Positions 41,691 to 51,262 of a stretch of 64,000 nucleotides of DNA are shown in pieces. This DNA is from Bacillota bacterium (GTDB lineage: Bacteria; Bacillota; Clostridia; Acetivibrionales; JANLFN01): positions 1-64,000 of the forward strand of contig JAEZTC010000011.1 in assembly GCA_023421675.1 (NCBI GenBank). The letters run 5' to 3'. Position numbers and translations under genes: made by a program. Below the pieces are notes generated by a model. That model did no database searches. It saw nothing but the letters and a program-made list of their open reading frames with translations, and was not told the origin of the DNA. Numbering within the stretch: position 1 is the stretch's first letter; each line of letters begins with the position of its first letter.

Positions 41691-43226
41691 TTATTCCCAC
41701 TCTATAGTTGCCGGTGGTTTACTTGTAATATCATAAACAATTCTGTTCACATGCTTAACTTCATTTACAATCCTGTTTGAAACCTTCTCAAGAATATCAT
41801 AGGGTATTCTTGCCCAGTCTGCAGTCATGAAATCTGTAGTAGTTACAGCCCTTAATGCTAGAGTATAGTCATAGGTTCTTTCATCTCCCATAACTCCTAC
41901 ACTACGCATACCTGTAAGCACGGTAAAGTATTGGTTAATATCCTTGGAAAGTCCTGAATTCTTAATTTCTTCACGGAATATATAATCGGAATCTCTTACA
42001 ATTTCAAGTTTTTCCCTTGTTATATCTCCAATTATTCTTATTGCAAGACCTGGTCCGGGGAAAGGCTGTCTCCACACTATGTCAGCCGGTATATCCAGTT
42101 CTTCTCCAACTTTCCTTACTTCATCCTTAAATAAATTACGCAGAGGTTCTATTATTTCCTTGAAGTCAACATAATCGGGAAGTCCTCCGACATTGTGATG
42201 GCTCTTTATAACAGCTGCATCACCTTTTCCGCTTTCAATTACATCAGGGTAAATTGTTCCTTGTACAAGGAAATCAACTTTTCCTATTTTTTTAGCCTCA
42301 ACTTCAAATACTCTTATAAATTCCTCACCGATTATCTTTCTTTTTCTTTCAGGGTCTGTAACACCTGCAAGTTTTTCAAGGAATCTGTCCTCTACATTTG
42401 CTCTAACAAAGTTTATATCATATTGTGTAGTGAATACTTTTTCAACCTGGTCGCCTTCAAATTTCCTTAAAAGACCATGATCAACAAAAATACATGTAAG
42501 CTGTCTTCCGATAGCGCGGCTGATAAGTACAGCAGCTACAGACGAATCAACGCCGCCAGATAATGCGCAAAGTACCTTTTTATCTCCAACCTTTTCTTTT
42601 ATATCTTTTATTGACTGTTCAACAAAGGATGACATCTTCCAATCACCGGAACAACCGCATACCTTAAACAGGAAGTTATTAAGAATTTCTTTTCCTTTAG
42701 GAGTATGAACAACTTCAGGATGGAACTGTACCCCATAAAAAGATTTGTCTACATTTTCCATTGCTGCAGCAGGACAATTGTCTGAACCAGCCGATATTTT
42801 AAAGCCTTCAGGAAGCTTATTAACGAAGTAGGTATGGCTCATCCAGCATACAGTGTTACTTTCTACATCTGAAAAAAGCTTGCTGCAACAATCCAGCTTT
42901 ATTTCAGCCTTTCCGTATTCTCTTTGCTCAGCCCTTTTAACTTCTCCACCCAGCATAACGCTCATAAGCTGCATTCCATAGCATATACCGAGAATCGGAA
43001 CACCCAGATTAAATATTTCTTTATCACAGAAGGGAGCATTCTTATCAAGTACTGATGCTTGTCCGCCAGTAAAAATTATTCCCTTTGGATTCATAGCTTT
43101 GATTTTATCTATTGAAGTTTTGTATGGAACAACTTCGCAATAAACATTAGCTTCCCTGACTCTTCGTGCAATCAATTGGTTATATTGTGCTCCGAAATCA
43201 ATAATGAGTACCAGTTCGTTTTTCAA
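41691..43226 (-). CDS. guaA: GMP synthase (glutamine-hydrolysing)
   Basis: A 511-residue enzyme converting XMP to GMP. It has an N-terminal class I glutamine amidotransferase domain with LGICYGMQL (catalytic Cys) and GVQFHPEV, an ATP pyrophosphatase domain with ALSGGVDSSVAA, and the C-terminal dimerisation domain ending PATIEWE. All motifs are intact. It stands apart from the pur operon but in the same neighbourhood. Confidence 0.96.
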   Translation of the reverse strand: MKNELVLIIDFGAQYNQLIARRVREANVYCEVVPYKTSIDKIKAMNPKGIIFTGGQASVLDKNAPFCDKEIFNLGVPILGICYGMQLMSVMLGGEVKRAEQREYGKAEIKLDCCSKLFSDVESNTVCWMSHTYFVNKLPEGFKISAGSDNCPAAAMENVDKSFYGVQFHPEVVHTPKGKEILNNFLFKVCGCSGDWKMSSFVEQSIKDIKEKVGDKKVLCALSGGVDSSVAAVLISRAIGRQLTCIFVDHGLLRKFEGDQVEKVFTTQYDINFVRANVEDRFLEKLAGVTDPERKRKIIGEEFIRVFEVEAKKIGKVDFLVQGTIYPDVIESGKGDAAVIKSHHNVGGLPDYVDFKEIIEPLRNLFKDEVRKVGEELDIPADIVWRQPFPGPGLAIRIIGDITREKLEIVRDSDYIFREEIKNSGLSKDINQYFTVLTGMRSVGVMGDERTYDYTLALRAVTTTDFMTADWARIPYDILEKVSNRIVNEVKHVNRIVYDITSKPPATIEWE

Positions 43227-43360
43227 ATTTACACCCCATTTAATCTATTTTTTAATACTTTATTAAACTAAGTAAATACATATCTTGTATACCCAAATAT
43301 AATTTAATATTATACCTAATTAGAAGGTTAATGCAAAGATAAAAAACAAATATTTTAAAA

Positions 43361-43392
43361 AAATAAACCCTTCTGTAATAAGAAGGGTTTTA
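43361..43392 (-). terminator. Terminator downstream of the HtrA-like protease gene
   Basis: AAACCCTTCT and AGAAGGGTTT form a perfect 10-bp stem with a 6-base loop. On the minus strand it is followed by ATTTTTTT. Confidence 0.85.
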
Positions 43393-43405
43393 GCTTACTC
43401 TTTGA

Positions 43406-44566
43406 CTATTGAGTTACAGCACTTCCGTCTAGTATTTTCAAGACACCGTTTTCATATCCAACAAGATATGTAACCTTATAGTTTTTGGTTACTGTGGCAC
43501 CATTAGCTTTTTCCTTTGCCGAAATAGTCCCATTAACCTTAACTGCGCCGTCTGAGCCTGCAACCGCACTTATTGTCTCTACACTTACAGAATCTGTGTT
43601 TTTGAAGCCTGATTTATAAGTGTCATAATTGGTTTTTGTCTTCCAATCTATGCCCCAAAGGAGGTACGCTGTTGCATAATCCTTGGTAGTTATGCATCCG
43701 TAAAGGTATTTGACTAATTCTTTGCTTACTTCTGTCAACTCTGTACCTGTCAGCTTCTGTGCAGAGGTTCCAACTTTAGTAGTTCCAGAGCCCGGGTTTG
43801 CAGCCCATTTATCCAGATATGTAACACATTGGTAAATAGGTATACTGAAACCTATACTTCCTTGATCAATGTATGCAGAATTTATACCAAGAACCTCACC
43901 ATTTACACCATCTATCAGAGGTCCACCACTACTTCCGGGGGATATTGGGGCAGATATCTGGTACACCTTATTATAGTTAAAATCGCCTATTTTAAAGTTT
44001 CTGTCCAAGCCACTTATTATACCTATTGTTGCAGTATTCTGATAACCCAGAGGACTTCCCAATGCAATAACCTCATCACCAACCTGAGCTTTTCTGTCCT
44101 TTGCTATTTTTAATGGCTGTGTTCCCGATAATTCAGGTACTCTAACCAGTGCCACATCCAAATCTGCTCCTCGGCCTATTACTGTCCCTGAATATTCAGT
44201 TTTCGAATCTGATAGCCTTATTTTAACCTTGGAAGCACCTTCAACAACATGAGCATTTGTAACTACGTCACCGTCATTATTGTATAGAAAACCTGAGCCT
44301 GTAACCATTCCTTCATCTGTATCAACTTCAATAAAGAATACTTGTTTCTGGCATTCGGTTATTATATCTTTTTTTGACTTTGTAACAGAAGTAGTCACAG
44401 GTGCTGTAGTTGTATTTTCATTAAGCGCCATTAGCTTGGATGGGGTTCCACCCTTTTGCTTATCAAATTTTTTATTTAAAGATAAATGTACAATCAAACC
44501 TGAAACCAAGATCAATACAGAAAGCCCTATACTGATAATAAGATATAAAGTTTTTTTATTCTTCAT
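43406..44566 (-). CDS. Membrane-anchored trypsin-like serine protease (HtrA-like, no PDZ)
   Basis: A 386-residue protein. Its N-terminal membrane helix (about 7-29) is followed by a Thr-rich linker and a chymotrypsin-fold domain with the triad His (VTNAHVVEG), Asp (ADLDVALVRV) and Ser (SPGSSGGPLID). The C-terminal ~110 residues are not a PDZ domain but a small domain of unknown type (DYATAYLLWGIDW, VTYLVGYENGVL). It is probably an extracytoplasmic quality-control or regulatory protease. It has its own terminator and sits 32 bases downstream of a zinc-ribbon membrane protein. Confidence 0.88.
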   Translation of the reverse strand: MKNKKTLYLIISIGLSVLILVSGLIVHLSLNKKFDKQKGGTPSKLMALNENTTTAPVTTSVTKSKKDIITECQKQVFFIEVDTDEGMVTGSGFLYNNDGDVVTNAHVVEGASKVKIRLSDSKTEYSGTVIGRGADLDVALVRVPELSGTQPLKIAKDRKAQVGDEVIALGSPLGYQNTATIGIISGLDRNFKIGDFNYNKVYQISAPISPGSSGGPLIDGVNGEVLGINSAYIDQGSIGFSIPIYQCVTYLDKWAANPGSGTTKVGTSAQKLTGTELTEVSKELVKYLYGCITTKDYATAYLLWGIDWKTKTNYDTYKSGFKNTDSVSVETISAVAGSDGAVKVNGTISAKEKANGATVTKNYKVTYLVGYENGVLKILDGSAVTQ

Positions 44567-44598
44567 GGATTTTCCCCTTATAAGAATCTAAATTAATT

Positions 44599-46014
44599 CT
44601 ATTCATCCTCGTTATAACTGTCAAAGTTATTACCAGTATCATAATATTCTTCATCGTCGCCTTGTTCATAGCTAGCGTCTTCTGCCTGAATATACACCAA
44701 GCCAACCGGCCTTACATAGACCTTGGACGAATTGTTATACTTATATGTAAATGATGTGCTGCTGTTTGAACCTAATTCAGCTGGACTGCAAAGAACTGTA
44801 ACCTGATCAGTAATATTTCCTGTTTCATCATAAACCTTTAAAAGAACCCTTACATTATAGTATTCCTGGCTACCGCTGTTAACAACCTTTCCAGAGATTC
44901 GGCCATTGCTGTCCAGTACAGGTTGAGATATGGTTGCAGTAATGTCCCCTTCAGTTATTTCTTTTTCCCTGCTTAAAATGCCGCTGGATATTTTTTTAAG
45001 ACTTGCTTCATAATCGTCCTTTTTTTTCTGAAAATCATTCTTTAAATCTGCTATTTTCTTGCTTTCGGTAACATATCTTAAAGCAAAATTAAGTTCTTCT
45101 AGCTCGGCGTTATAATCTTTACTTTTTAAAGCTGCTTTAGCATTAGCTGCAGCAAGCTCTTCAATCTTGGTCTTTAATTCTTCCGAAACCTTTATTGCTT
45201 CAGGTGTATTTATAGCAGCTGCTGCCTTATATACAGGGCAAAGCTGATCTATGCTTTTCATAGAACTAGCATTATCCTTAAGCTGCATTACATTTATGAA
45301 TGCCTTTTTATTTTCAACAATTTTGGAGAATACCTTTTTAAAAACCTCATTATCCTTATTTATTTCTTCAACTGTTTTACTAAGGCCAGCCAAGGCTTCC
45401 TTGTAATTCTTTTGTTTTATGAGGTCATCAACATCTTTCAACGCGTCAGATATTTTATCACCTTTTTTAAGTATATTCTCATCATCCTTTAATTCAGGAT
45501 AATCAGGATTTAAATCCAGAGCCTCAGCGATTAGCTTTGATGCTTCCTCCAGATTACCTTCAAGTGCCGCATTTTCTGCCCTTAATTTCAAGTCCTCCAC
45601 TTTGTCGTCTTTACTCTTTGCACTTGAGTAAAATATAAGTACAAAAGCAGCTATCAGAACAGCAGTAACAGCAGGAATAAGCCATACCATCCACAATCGT
45701 GATTTTTGCCCCGGATAAACAGGTCCGAAATTCTCCTGTAACGGAGGCATTTGATTATAGGGCGGCATTGGAGGAAATTGTGATGGCGGAGGCTGCATCT
45801 GCATTACGGGAGCTGACTCTTGCTGTGTTGAATACGCTGATTGTATGGAAGCAGCTACAGGTACTTCAGATGTATTTTGATCTATATTTTCTTCAAAGTA
45901 TGTATTTTGATGAAAGTTGGCATTATCGGTGGGTGTTGCTTCTACTTTACATCCACAGCTTCTGCAGAAATGATCATATGGCTCTACATAAGAATTACAG
46001 TTAGGGCAGATCAT
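44599..46014 (-). CDS. Zinc-ribbon membrane protein with TPR-like and FxLYD-like regions
   Basis: A 471-residue protein. It has an N-terminal zinc ribbon (CPNCNSYVEPYDHFCRSCG), a Pro/Gln-rich segment, one membrane helix (about 107-128), helical repeats (LNPDYPEL and coiled stretches up to about 340), then a beta-rich FxLYD-type domain (ITATISQPVLDSNGRISGKV, YYNVRVLLKVYDETG) and a very acidic tail. The zinc ribbon is cytoplasmic and the rest extracellular by the positive-inside rule. It resembles clostridial TcaA-like or zinc-ribbon proteins of unknown role. It is operonic with the HtrA-like gene. Confidence 0.8.
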   Translation of the reverse strand: MICPNCNSYVEPYDHFCRSCGCKVEATPTDNANFHQNTYFEENIDQNTSEVPVAASIQSAYSTQQESAPVMQMQPPPSQFPPMPPYNQMPPLQENFGPVYPGQKSRLWMVWLIPAVTAVLIAAFVLIFYSSAKSKDDKVEDLKLRAENAALEGNLEEASKLIAEALDLNPDYPELKDDENILKKGDKISDALKDVDDLIKQKNYKEALAGLSKTVEEINKDNEVFKKVFSKIVENKKAFINVMQLKDNASSMKSIDQLCPVYKAAAAINTPEAIKVSEELKTKIEELAAANAKAALKSKDYNAELEELNFALRYVTESKKIADLKNDFQKKKDDYEASLKKISSGILSREKEITEGDITATISQPVLDSNGRISGKVVNSGSQEYYNVRVLLKVYDETGNITDQVTVLCSPAELGSNSSTSFTYKYNNSSKVYVRPVGLVYIQAEDASYEQGDDEEYYDTGNNFDSYNEDE

Positions 46015-46143
46015 ATATATATAAACCTCACTTTTAAAAAATAAAAAAAATTCAATACTATTTCATTTTACAATAGACAAATAGTAACTTCAATAATTAT
46101 TCAATAATATGCAAATTTTATAAGTAAAGTACAACAATTATAA

Positions 46144-47076
46144 TTATATGCAGGCTGATCCATTAAGATAGTTAAATTTCTTACCCTGAAAACGTTCTTC
46201 TGTACTCATTTTTTCTTCTATCATATCACGCAATTTCCACCAGCTGAGTCCCCAGTTGCAGAAGCTGGTTCTTTCTTGGGGTGCTCTGCCCATAAGTCTC
46301 TGAATAACAATTTCGGGGTTTAGGTATTCTAGGAAGGTAATAATACGTTCAATATAATCATCAACAGAAATCGGCTTAATTGCACCGCTTTGATACATTT
46401 GATCAAGAACTGTATCCTTTAGAATATATAAGGAGTGACATTTAACCTGGCTGACATTCAAAGCTGAAAGAATCTTTGCTCCCTCAATGACATCATCCAT
46501 ATCATCTGTTGGAAAATCAACTATATAATGTGCACAAACCTCTAAGTTACTTGAATTAAGAGTATTTGCAGCATCAATAAACTCTGCAAGTGAATGGCCT
46601 CTGTTCATTATTTTTAATGATTTGTAATTTACAGTCTGAAGCCCCAATTCAACAACTATATCAATGTTTCGGTATTCCTTTACTTTCTTAAGCATTAAAG
46701 CACAGTCATTACTTATACAATCTGGACGTGTTGAAATATAAATGGCCTCAATATCTTCCAAACATGCTTCCAATATATATTCTTCAAGTTTTTTAACAGG
46801 CAGATAGGTGTTACTGTAATTTTGAAAATATGCAATGAACTTGTCTGAGCCATAATTTTTCCTGATATATTGGGAATTGGCAGCAATTTGTTGTCTTACG
46901 CTAATAGTACTAGGAAGACATTCAAAGCCCGCCCCCTCTTCCCCACAAAATATACATCCTGCAGCACTGAGTCTTCCATCGCGGTTTGGACAAGTTACTG
47001 GTATATTGACCGGAAGTTTGTATACCTTTGTTCCATATCGTTTTTTTAGGTATTCGGAAAACTTATTATACAGCAA
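46144..47076 (-). CDS. Radical SAM protein, TIGR01212 / YhcC-YtqA family
   Basis: A 310-residue radical SAM enzyme. It has the family start YNKFSEYLKKRYGTKVYKLP, the variant cluster motif CPNRDGRLSAAGCIFCG (Cys spaced as in this family), YIQFQ-like and STRPDC segments, and ELGLQTVNYKSL. It binds 4Fe-4S and SAM. The reaction is unsettled, with a tRNA or thiol chemistry often suspected. It lies downstream of larC by 16 bases, so it is possibly co-transcribed. Confidence 0.85.
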   Translation of the reverse strand: MLYNKFSEYLKKRYGTKVYKLPVNIPVTCPNRDGRLSAAGCIFCGEEGAGFECLPSTISVRQQIAANSQYIRKNYGSDKFIAYFQNYSNTYLPVKKLEEYILEACLEDIEAIYISTRPDCISNDCALMLKKVKEYRNIDIVVELGLQTVNYKSLKIMNRGHSLAEFIDAANTLNSSNLEVCAHYIVDFPTDDMDDVIEGAKILSALNVSQVKCHSLYILKDTVLDQMYQSGAIKPISVDDYIERIITFLEYLNPEIVIQRLMGRAPQERTSFCNWGLSWWKLRDMIEEKMSTEERFQGKKFNYLNGSACI

Positions 47077-47092
47077 AAATTATTGCACCTCT

Positions 47093-48520
47093 TTATAGTA
47101 AATCCTTTGAGCTTTCATTAACAATTTGATATATTTCCCGCAGTGGTAATCCTGTTGTTTCAGCTATTTTTCTGCAATCATCATATTCCGGTGAAAGTTT
47201 TGAAAAATCCTTTCCCTTTGAAACTTTTACCCTTACCTCCCCGAATTGAGTATTAATCTTCATAATTTCTCTATCAAGGCAGTACCGCTTTAAGCTGCTT
47301 TTTCGTATTCCAAGAGTTGTTGTTTCCTTCAGCAGCAAATCAACTGCAGCCTGTTCGTTTTCTCTGTTTACAAGTACTGTAATCATAGTTGCGGGGCGGT
47401 TTTTCTTCATATATATTGGAGTAAGAAAAACATCAAGAGCGCCGACACCAAAAAGCCTTTCCATAGTGTAGCCTAAAATTTCAGAACTTATATCATCAAT
47501 ATTTGTTTCAAGCTTTATTATTTCATCATTAATTTCGTTTTTATCGTCTAAAGAACCCAATACTACACGAAGAGCATTAAACCTTCCGGTATCTCTTTTC
47601 CCTGCTCCATATCCGACTTTTTCAATTGAAAGTTCAGGAATATTGCCGAAACTGCAAGCAATTGTTTTAATTATTCCCATTCCTGTCGGAGTAACCATTT
47701 CGGTTTGAACATCCTCCGATATTAAGGGTATACCGCTTCCTGCAAGCATTTCCATAACTGCAGGAACAGGTACCGGAATAGTACCGTGCTGACATTCTAT
47801 AAACCCTTTTCCATCATGAAGAGGTGAGGAATAAACCTTCTTCACACCCAAAGCATCAAGACAAATAGCGGTTCCCACAATATCTACAATAGAATCAATT
47901 GCACCCACTTCGTGGAATGTTACATTTTCAACCTCCATGTTATGTACTTTAGCTTCGGCTCCGGCTATTTCACGAAAAATCCTTTTGCTCAAGTCCTTAA
48001 CATTCTGGCTGAGATCACTCCATTCTATCATCATTTCTATTGTCTTAAGATTGCGCATTGAATGGCTGTGGGAATGAGGATGCGAATGGTCGTGTGTATG
48101 GGTATGACCATGGCTGTGTTCATGTTCATGTCCGTGGTCGTGATGATGGCTATGATTATCATCATGGTTATGTTCGTGATTATGGACAGAATCTTCATGG
48201 TCATGGCTGTATTCCTGTCCGTGCTCATCTATATGTACATGAGTATGAGCCTTATGAGCCAGCTCATGCTCGTACATTTCCTTTTGATGCTTTTCAAACT
48301 TTTCTTCAAGCTTTTTATAGTCTTCAGTTATAATCACATTTACATCAGTGCAGGTTATCCCGCTTTTTGATTTTGTTCCTATCACTATCTCATAACCTGT
48401 AAGATTAAGCTTTGACAATTCCTTTAAAAACAAATCCTTATCTATTCCCAAATCCAGTAATGCTCCAAGAGTCATGTCTCCGCTGATTCCAGAAAAACAG
48501 TCAAAATATAAAATCTTCAT
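47093..48520 (-). CDS. larC: Nickel-pincer cofactor synthesis protein LarC
   Basis: A 475-residue protein. It has the LarC start ILYFDCFSGISGDMTLGALL, a His-rich loop of about 70 residues (84-155) typical for nickel handling, VHFHEVGAIDSIVDIVG-like sequence (here VTFHEVGAIDSIVDIVG) and the C-terminal METNIDD-like LETNIDDISSE. LarC inserts Ni into the LarE product to form the pincer nucleotide used by lactate racemase-type enzymes. Some LarC are read through a frameshift, but here the frame is single and intact. Confidence 0.93.
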   Translation of the reverse strand: MKILYFDCFSGISGDMTLGALLDLGIDKDLFLKELSKLNLTGYEIVIGTKSKSGITCTDVNVIITEDYKKLEEKFEKHQKEMYEHELAHKAHTHVHIDEHGQEYSHDHEDSVHNHEHNHDDNHSHHHDHGHEHEHSHGHTHTHDHSHPHSHSHSMRNLKTIEMMIEWSDLSQNVKDLSKRIFREIAGAEAKVHNMEVENVTFHEVGAIDSIVDIVGTAICLDALGVKKVYSSPLHDGKGFIECQHGTIPVPVPAVMEMLAGSGIPLISEDVQTEMVTPTGMGIIKTIACSFGNIPELSIEKVGYGAGKRDTGRFNALRVVLGSLDDKNEINDEIIKLETNIDDISSEILGYTMERLFGVGALDVFLTPIYMKKNRPATMITVLVNRENEQAAVDLLLKETTTLGIRKSSLKRYCLDREIMKINTQFGEVRVKVSKGKDFSKLSPEYDDCRKIAETTGLPLREIYQIVNESSKDLL

Positions 48521-48548
48521 ATATCCACCCTATATAATCCTTATATAA

Positions 48549-49295
48549 TTAAATTTGGTTAATCGTACTTGCAAGATACCCTGCCCCAAAACCATTATCA
48601 ATATTAACGACGCCTATTCCGCTTGCACAGCTGTTGAGCATTGTGAGCAGAGCTGCCAGTCCACCGAAATTGGCACCATAACCTACGCTTGTAGGTACTG
48701 CTATGACAGGCTTATCAACCAGACCTCCTACAACACTTGCCAAAGCCCCTTCCATTCCGGCTACAACAATAAGTACATTGGCTCTCATAATTGCGTCCAT
48801 GTTTGAAAAAAGCCTATGTATACCTGCCACACCAACATCATACAATCTTTCTACTTTATTACCCATTGTTTCTGCAGTTACCGCTGCTTCCTCCGCAACA
48901 GGAATATCGGATGTACCTGCAGTTACAACTGCAATTACTTTATCGGTAAGAGTTATGTCCCTTCTTTTAACTACAACTATTCTTGCTGCTTCATAATATA
49001 CCGCATCGTCGGTAACTTCTTTTATTGCTTCAAATACTTCCTTACCAGCTCTGGTAGCCATAATGTTATTTTCTCTTTGCATAAGTCTTTCAACAATCGC
49101 CTTGATTTGTTGAACTGTTTTACCCTGACAATATATTACTTCAGGATACCCATTTCTTATTTTTCTATGATGATCAACCTTTGCAAATCCCAGATCTTCA
49201 AACGGTTCACTCTTTAATTTGATCAATGCCTCATCTATGCTGACATTTCCGTCCTTTATACCCTGAAGAACAGATTTTAGATTTTCCGAATTCAT
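48549..49295 (-). CDS. larB: Pyridinium-3,5-biscarboxylate mononucleotide synthase LarB
   Basis: A ~248-residue protein with the AIR-carboxylase-like LarB fold (VIAVVTAGTSDIPVAEEAAV and VVAGMEGALASVVGGLVDKP, IAVPTSVGYG). LarB carboxylates and hydrolyses NaAD in the first step of nickel-pincer cofactor synthesis. The ATG at 49295 lies about 10 bases after GGGAG. A GTG nearer the site (49304) would overlap the previous gene by 4 bases. It lies between larC and a DUF2520-type gene. Confidence 0.92.
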   Translation of the reverse strand: MNSENLKSVLQGIKDGNVSIDEALIKLKSEPFEDLGFAKVDHHRKIRNGYPEVIYCQGKTVQQIKAIVERLMQRENNIMATRAGKEVFEAIKEVTDDAVYYEAARIVVVKRRDITLTDKVIAVVTAGTSDIPVAEEAAVTAETMGNKVERLYDVGVAGIHRLFSNMDAIMRANVLIVVAGMEGALASVVGGLVDKPVIAVPTSVGYGANFGGLAALLTMLNSCASGIGVVNIDNGFGAGYLASTINQI

Positions 49296-49300
49296 ATTTA

Positions 49301-50158
49301 TCACTCTCCCAACCGTTTAATAAGCTCGGCCTTTTCTTCATCTATTTTTTTACCCTTTATGGCAATACCTACTGTATGTTTTAAAAGAATTTTATATAAG
49401 TCCAAATTTTCAGGATTCTTTTTTGCGATCTGCTCCAAATGACTTTCTACTGTTTTATTGTCTCCTCTTGAAATGGGCCCTGTAAGAGCATTAACGCTTC
49501 CAAGAACAGCTATGTTTTCAACAGTATGTTTTATTAAAGGTTCAAAGGCTGTTAATGCAATACTCTTGTCTATACCTGCTCTCTCAAGCATATTTTCTGC
49601 TGCATAAGAAAGAGTTACCATATAATTTGAAAGAATACATGCAGCCGCATGATAAAGTGTTTTGGATTCCTTTGAGATTATAATAAGCTTTGAATTAAGT
49701 GAATTTACAATTCTTTGACTTATAATATTTGCTTCATGGTCGCCTTCGAAGCTAAAGTATATATTGCTCAACCCAATAAAGCCTTGGACCCTATCAGCAA
49801 AAGTCTGTATAGGGTGAAGTGATCCTACTGTAGCACCCAAATCCCTAAGGGGTTGTATAATATCAGAGGTTTCTGCCCCACTGCAGTGAAGAAAAGTCTT
49901 ACCTTTAACATTGCCAATGCCTTCAATGGTATTTACAACAGGTAAAAGCTCCATGTCAGGAACAGTAAGAAATATAACCTCTGAGTTATTTACCGCAGTA
50001 GTAATATCATTAGGTACTTCCATTCCAAGCAATTTATTAAGGAATAAGGCTGATTCCTTACTCCTGCTATAAATTCCGCCAATCTCATGTTTCTTTTTAT
50101 ATAAGCCAAGTGCAAGCGAACATCCAACTTTTCCTGCACCAACAATACCGATTCTCAT
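49301..50158 (-). CDS. Rossmann-like and DUF2520 domain oxidoreductase-type protein
   Basis: A 285-residue protein. It has an N-terminal dinucleotide-binding fold (MRIGIVGAGKVGCSLALGLY) and LTVPDMEL, then a DUF2520 helical C-terminal domain (about residues 130-280: LHPIQTF, ALYHAAACILSNYMVTL-like, ALTGPISRGD). The arrangement resembles F420- or NADP-dependent dehydrogenases and ketopantoate-type reductases. Its specific reaction is unknown. It sits between larE and larB in the same operon with tight spacing (14 bases to larE), which links it to cofactor or hydroxyacid metabolism by context. Confidence 0.85.
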   Translation of the reverse strand: MRIGIVGAGKVGCSLALGLYKKKHEIGGIYSRSKESALFLNKLLGMEVPNDITTAVNNSEVIFLTVPDMELLPVVNTIEGIGNVKGKTFLHCSGAETSDIIQPLRDLGATVGSLHPIQTFADRVQGFIGLSNIYFSFEGDHEANIISQRIVNSLNSKLIIISKESKTLYHAAACILSNYMVTLSYAAENMLERAGIDKSIALTAFEPLIKHTVENIAVLGSVNALTGPISRGDNKTVESHLEQIAKKNPENLDLYKILLKHTVGIAIKGKKIDEEKAELIKRLGE

Positions 50159-50171
50159 TAAACGGCACCGC

Positions 50172-50981
50172 CTATTTATTGATGGTTTCGTTCATGCTTC
50201 CTGTTCTGTAGCCCTTCAAATCAAGTGATACATATGTAAAACCAAGACTTTTAAGATAATCGTATACCTTATCCATTAAATCAATATCAAAGAACTTGCT
50301 GCGTTCACCGGATGCAACCTCTATTCTTGCAAGTTCGCCGTGATGACGTACTCTTAAATGTCTGAAACCCAAATCAAGCAGGAATTGTTCAGCTTTATCA
50401 ATTGTGTCCAGTTTATCCTTTGTTATTTGCTGTCCATAAGGAATTCTTGATGCAAGGCAGGCAAAAGGCTGTTTATCCCAGGTCGGCAAGTTCATTTGTT
50501 TTGATAAGTCTCTTATATCCTGCTTGGTAAGCCCCGCTTCTTTCAATGGACTTTTAATTCCAAGTTCCTGAAGAGCCTGCATGCCCGGCCTATAATCACC
50601 TGTATCATCAATGTTCGAACCATCAATAACATAGTTTAGATTATTCTTTTTAGCTATATCACAAATTTTTGTATATAATTCTTTCTTACAGTAATAGCAC
50701 CTGTTTACCGGATTTCCTGAAAAGCCGTCTATTTCAAGCTCTTCTGAAACAATCGGGTAATGCTTTATTCCCAAACCTGTTACAAAACTTACTGATTCCC
50801 TGAACTCTCTCTCAGGATATGTAGATGAACGGGCTGTTATTGCAATTACATTATCTTTAAGGACATCATGTGCTACCTTGAGCAGAAATGTACTGTCAAC
50901 TCCGCCTGAAAAGGCAACCGCGACACTTTCCATTTCTTGCAGCTGTTTTTTTAATATTTCAAGTTTATCTTTTAATTCCAT
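50172..50981 (-). CDS. larE: ATP-dependent sulfur transferase LarE
   Basis: A ~269-residue PP-loop enzyme: AFSGGVDSTFLLKVA near the N terminus, ITARSSTYPERE, NRCYYCKKELYTKI, and PFACLASRIPYG. It adds thiocarboxylates to the LarB product. The Cys pair CYYC plus the later ACLAS Cys resemble the three-cysteine, iron-sulfur-dependent LarE type rather than the single-sacrificial-Cys type (family knowledge, applied by inference). The ATG at 50981 has GGAG 8 bases upstream. It is the first gene of the larE-DUF2520-larB-larC set. No larA is in the window. Confidence 0.9.
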   Translation of the reverse strand: MELKDKLEILKKQLQEMESVAVAFSGGVDSTFLLKVAHDVLKDNVIAITARSSTYPEREFRESVSFVTGLGIKHYPIVSEELEIDGFSGNPVNRCYYCKKELYTKICDIAKKNNLNYVIDGSNIDDTGDYRPGMQALQELGIKSPLKEAGLTKQDIRDLSKQMNLPTWDKQPFACLASRIPYGQQITKDKLDTIDKAEQFLLDLGFRHLRVRHHGELARIEVASGERSKFFDIDLMDKVYDYLKSLGFTYVSLDLKGYRTGSMNETINK

Positions 50982-51187
50982 TTTAAACACTCCAATTTTT
51001 TATTTACGCTAAAGAATATAAACAAGACCTTTACCGCAATTTTTCGAAATACTTTGTTCTAATAATAACACATTTTTAAACAAATTAAAGGTAATTAATT
51101 GACATTTTTTTTGCAAAACAATACACATGGTTTATGTACAATATTTTAACTTAATATTTCACTTATTTTACAACTCCTTTACATTTA

Positions 51188-51216
51188 TTGTCCATATAGT
51201 GGCATTCTGCTATGAT
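51188..51216 (+). promoter_or_regulatory. Promoter of the secreted protein gene
   Basis: TTGTCC (51188-51193), a 17-base spacer and TATGAT (51211-51216) precede the ATG at 51263 by about 45 bases, with AAGGAG as ribosome site. A sigma-A type match with one or two mismatches per box. Confidence 0.55.
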
Positions 51217-51262
51217 AAAGAAAATAGCAATGTTTGGTTGTCTTTAAAGGAGTATTTCTTTT

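Noticed and set aside
48037..48370. Several ORFs in the His-rich part of larC, on both strands
   Set aside because: They are shadows of repeated CAT/CAC codons and have no ribosome site. The LarC frame explains the region.
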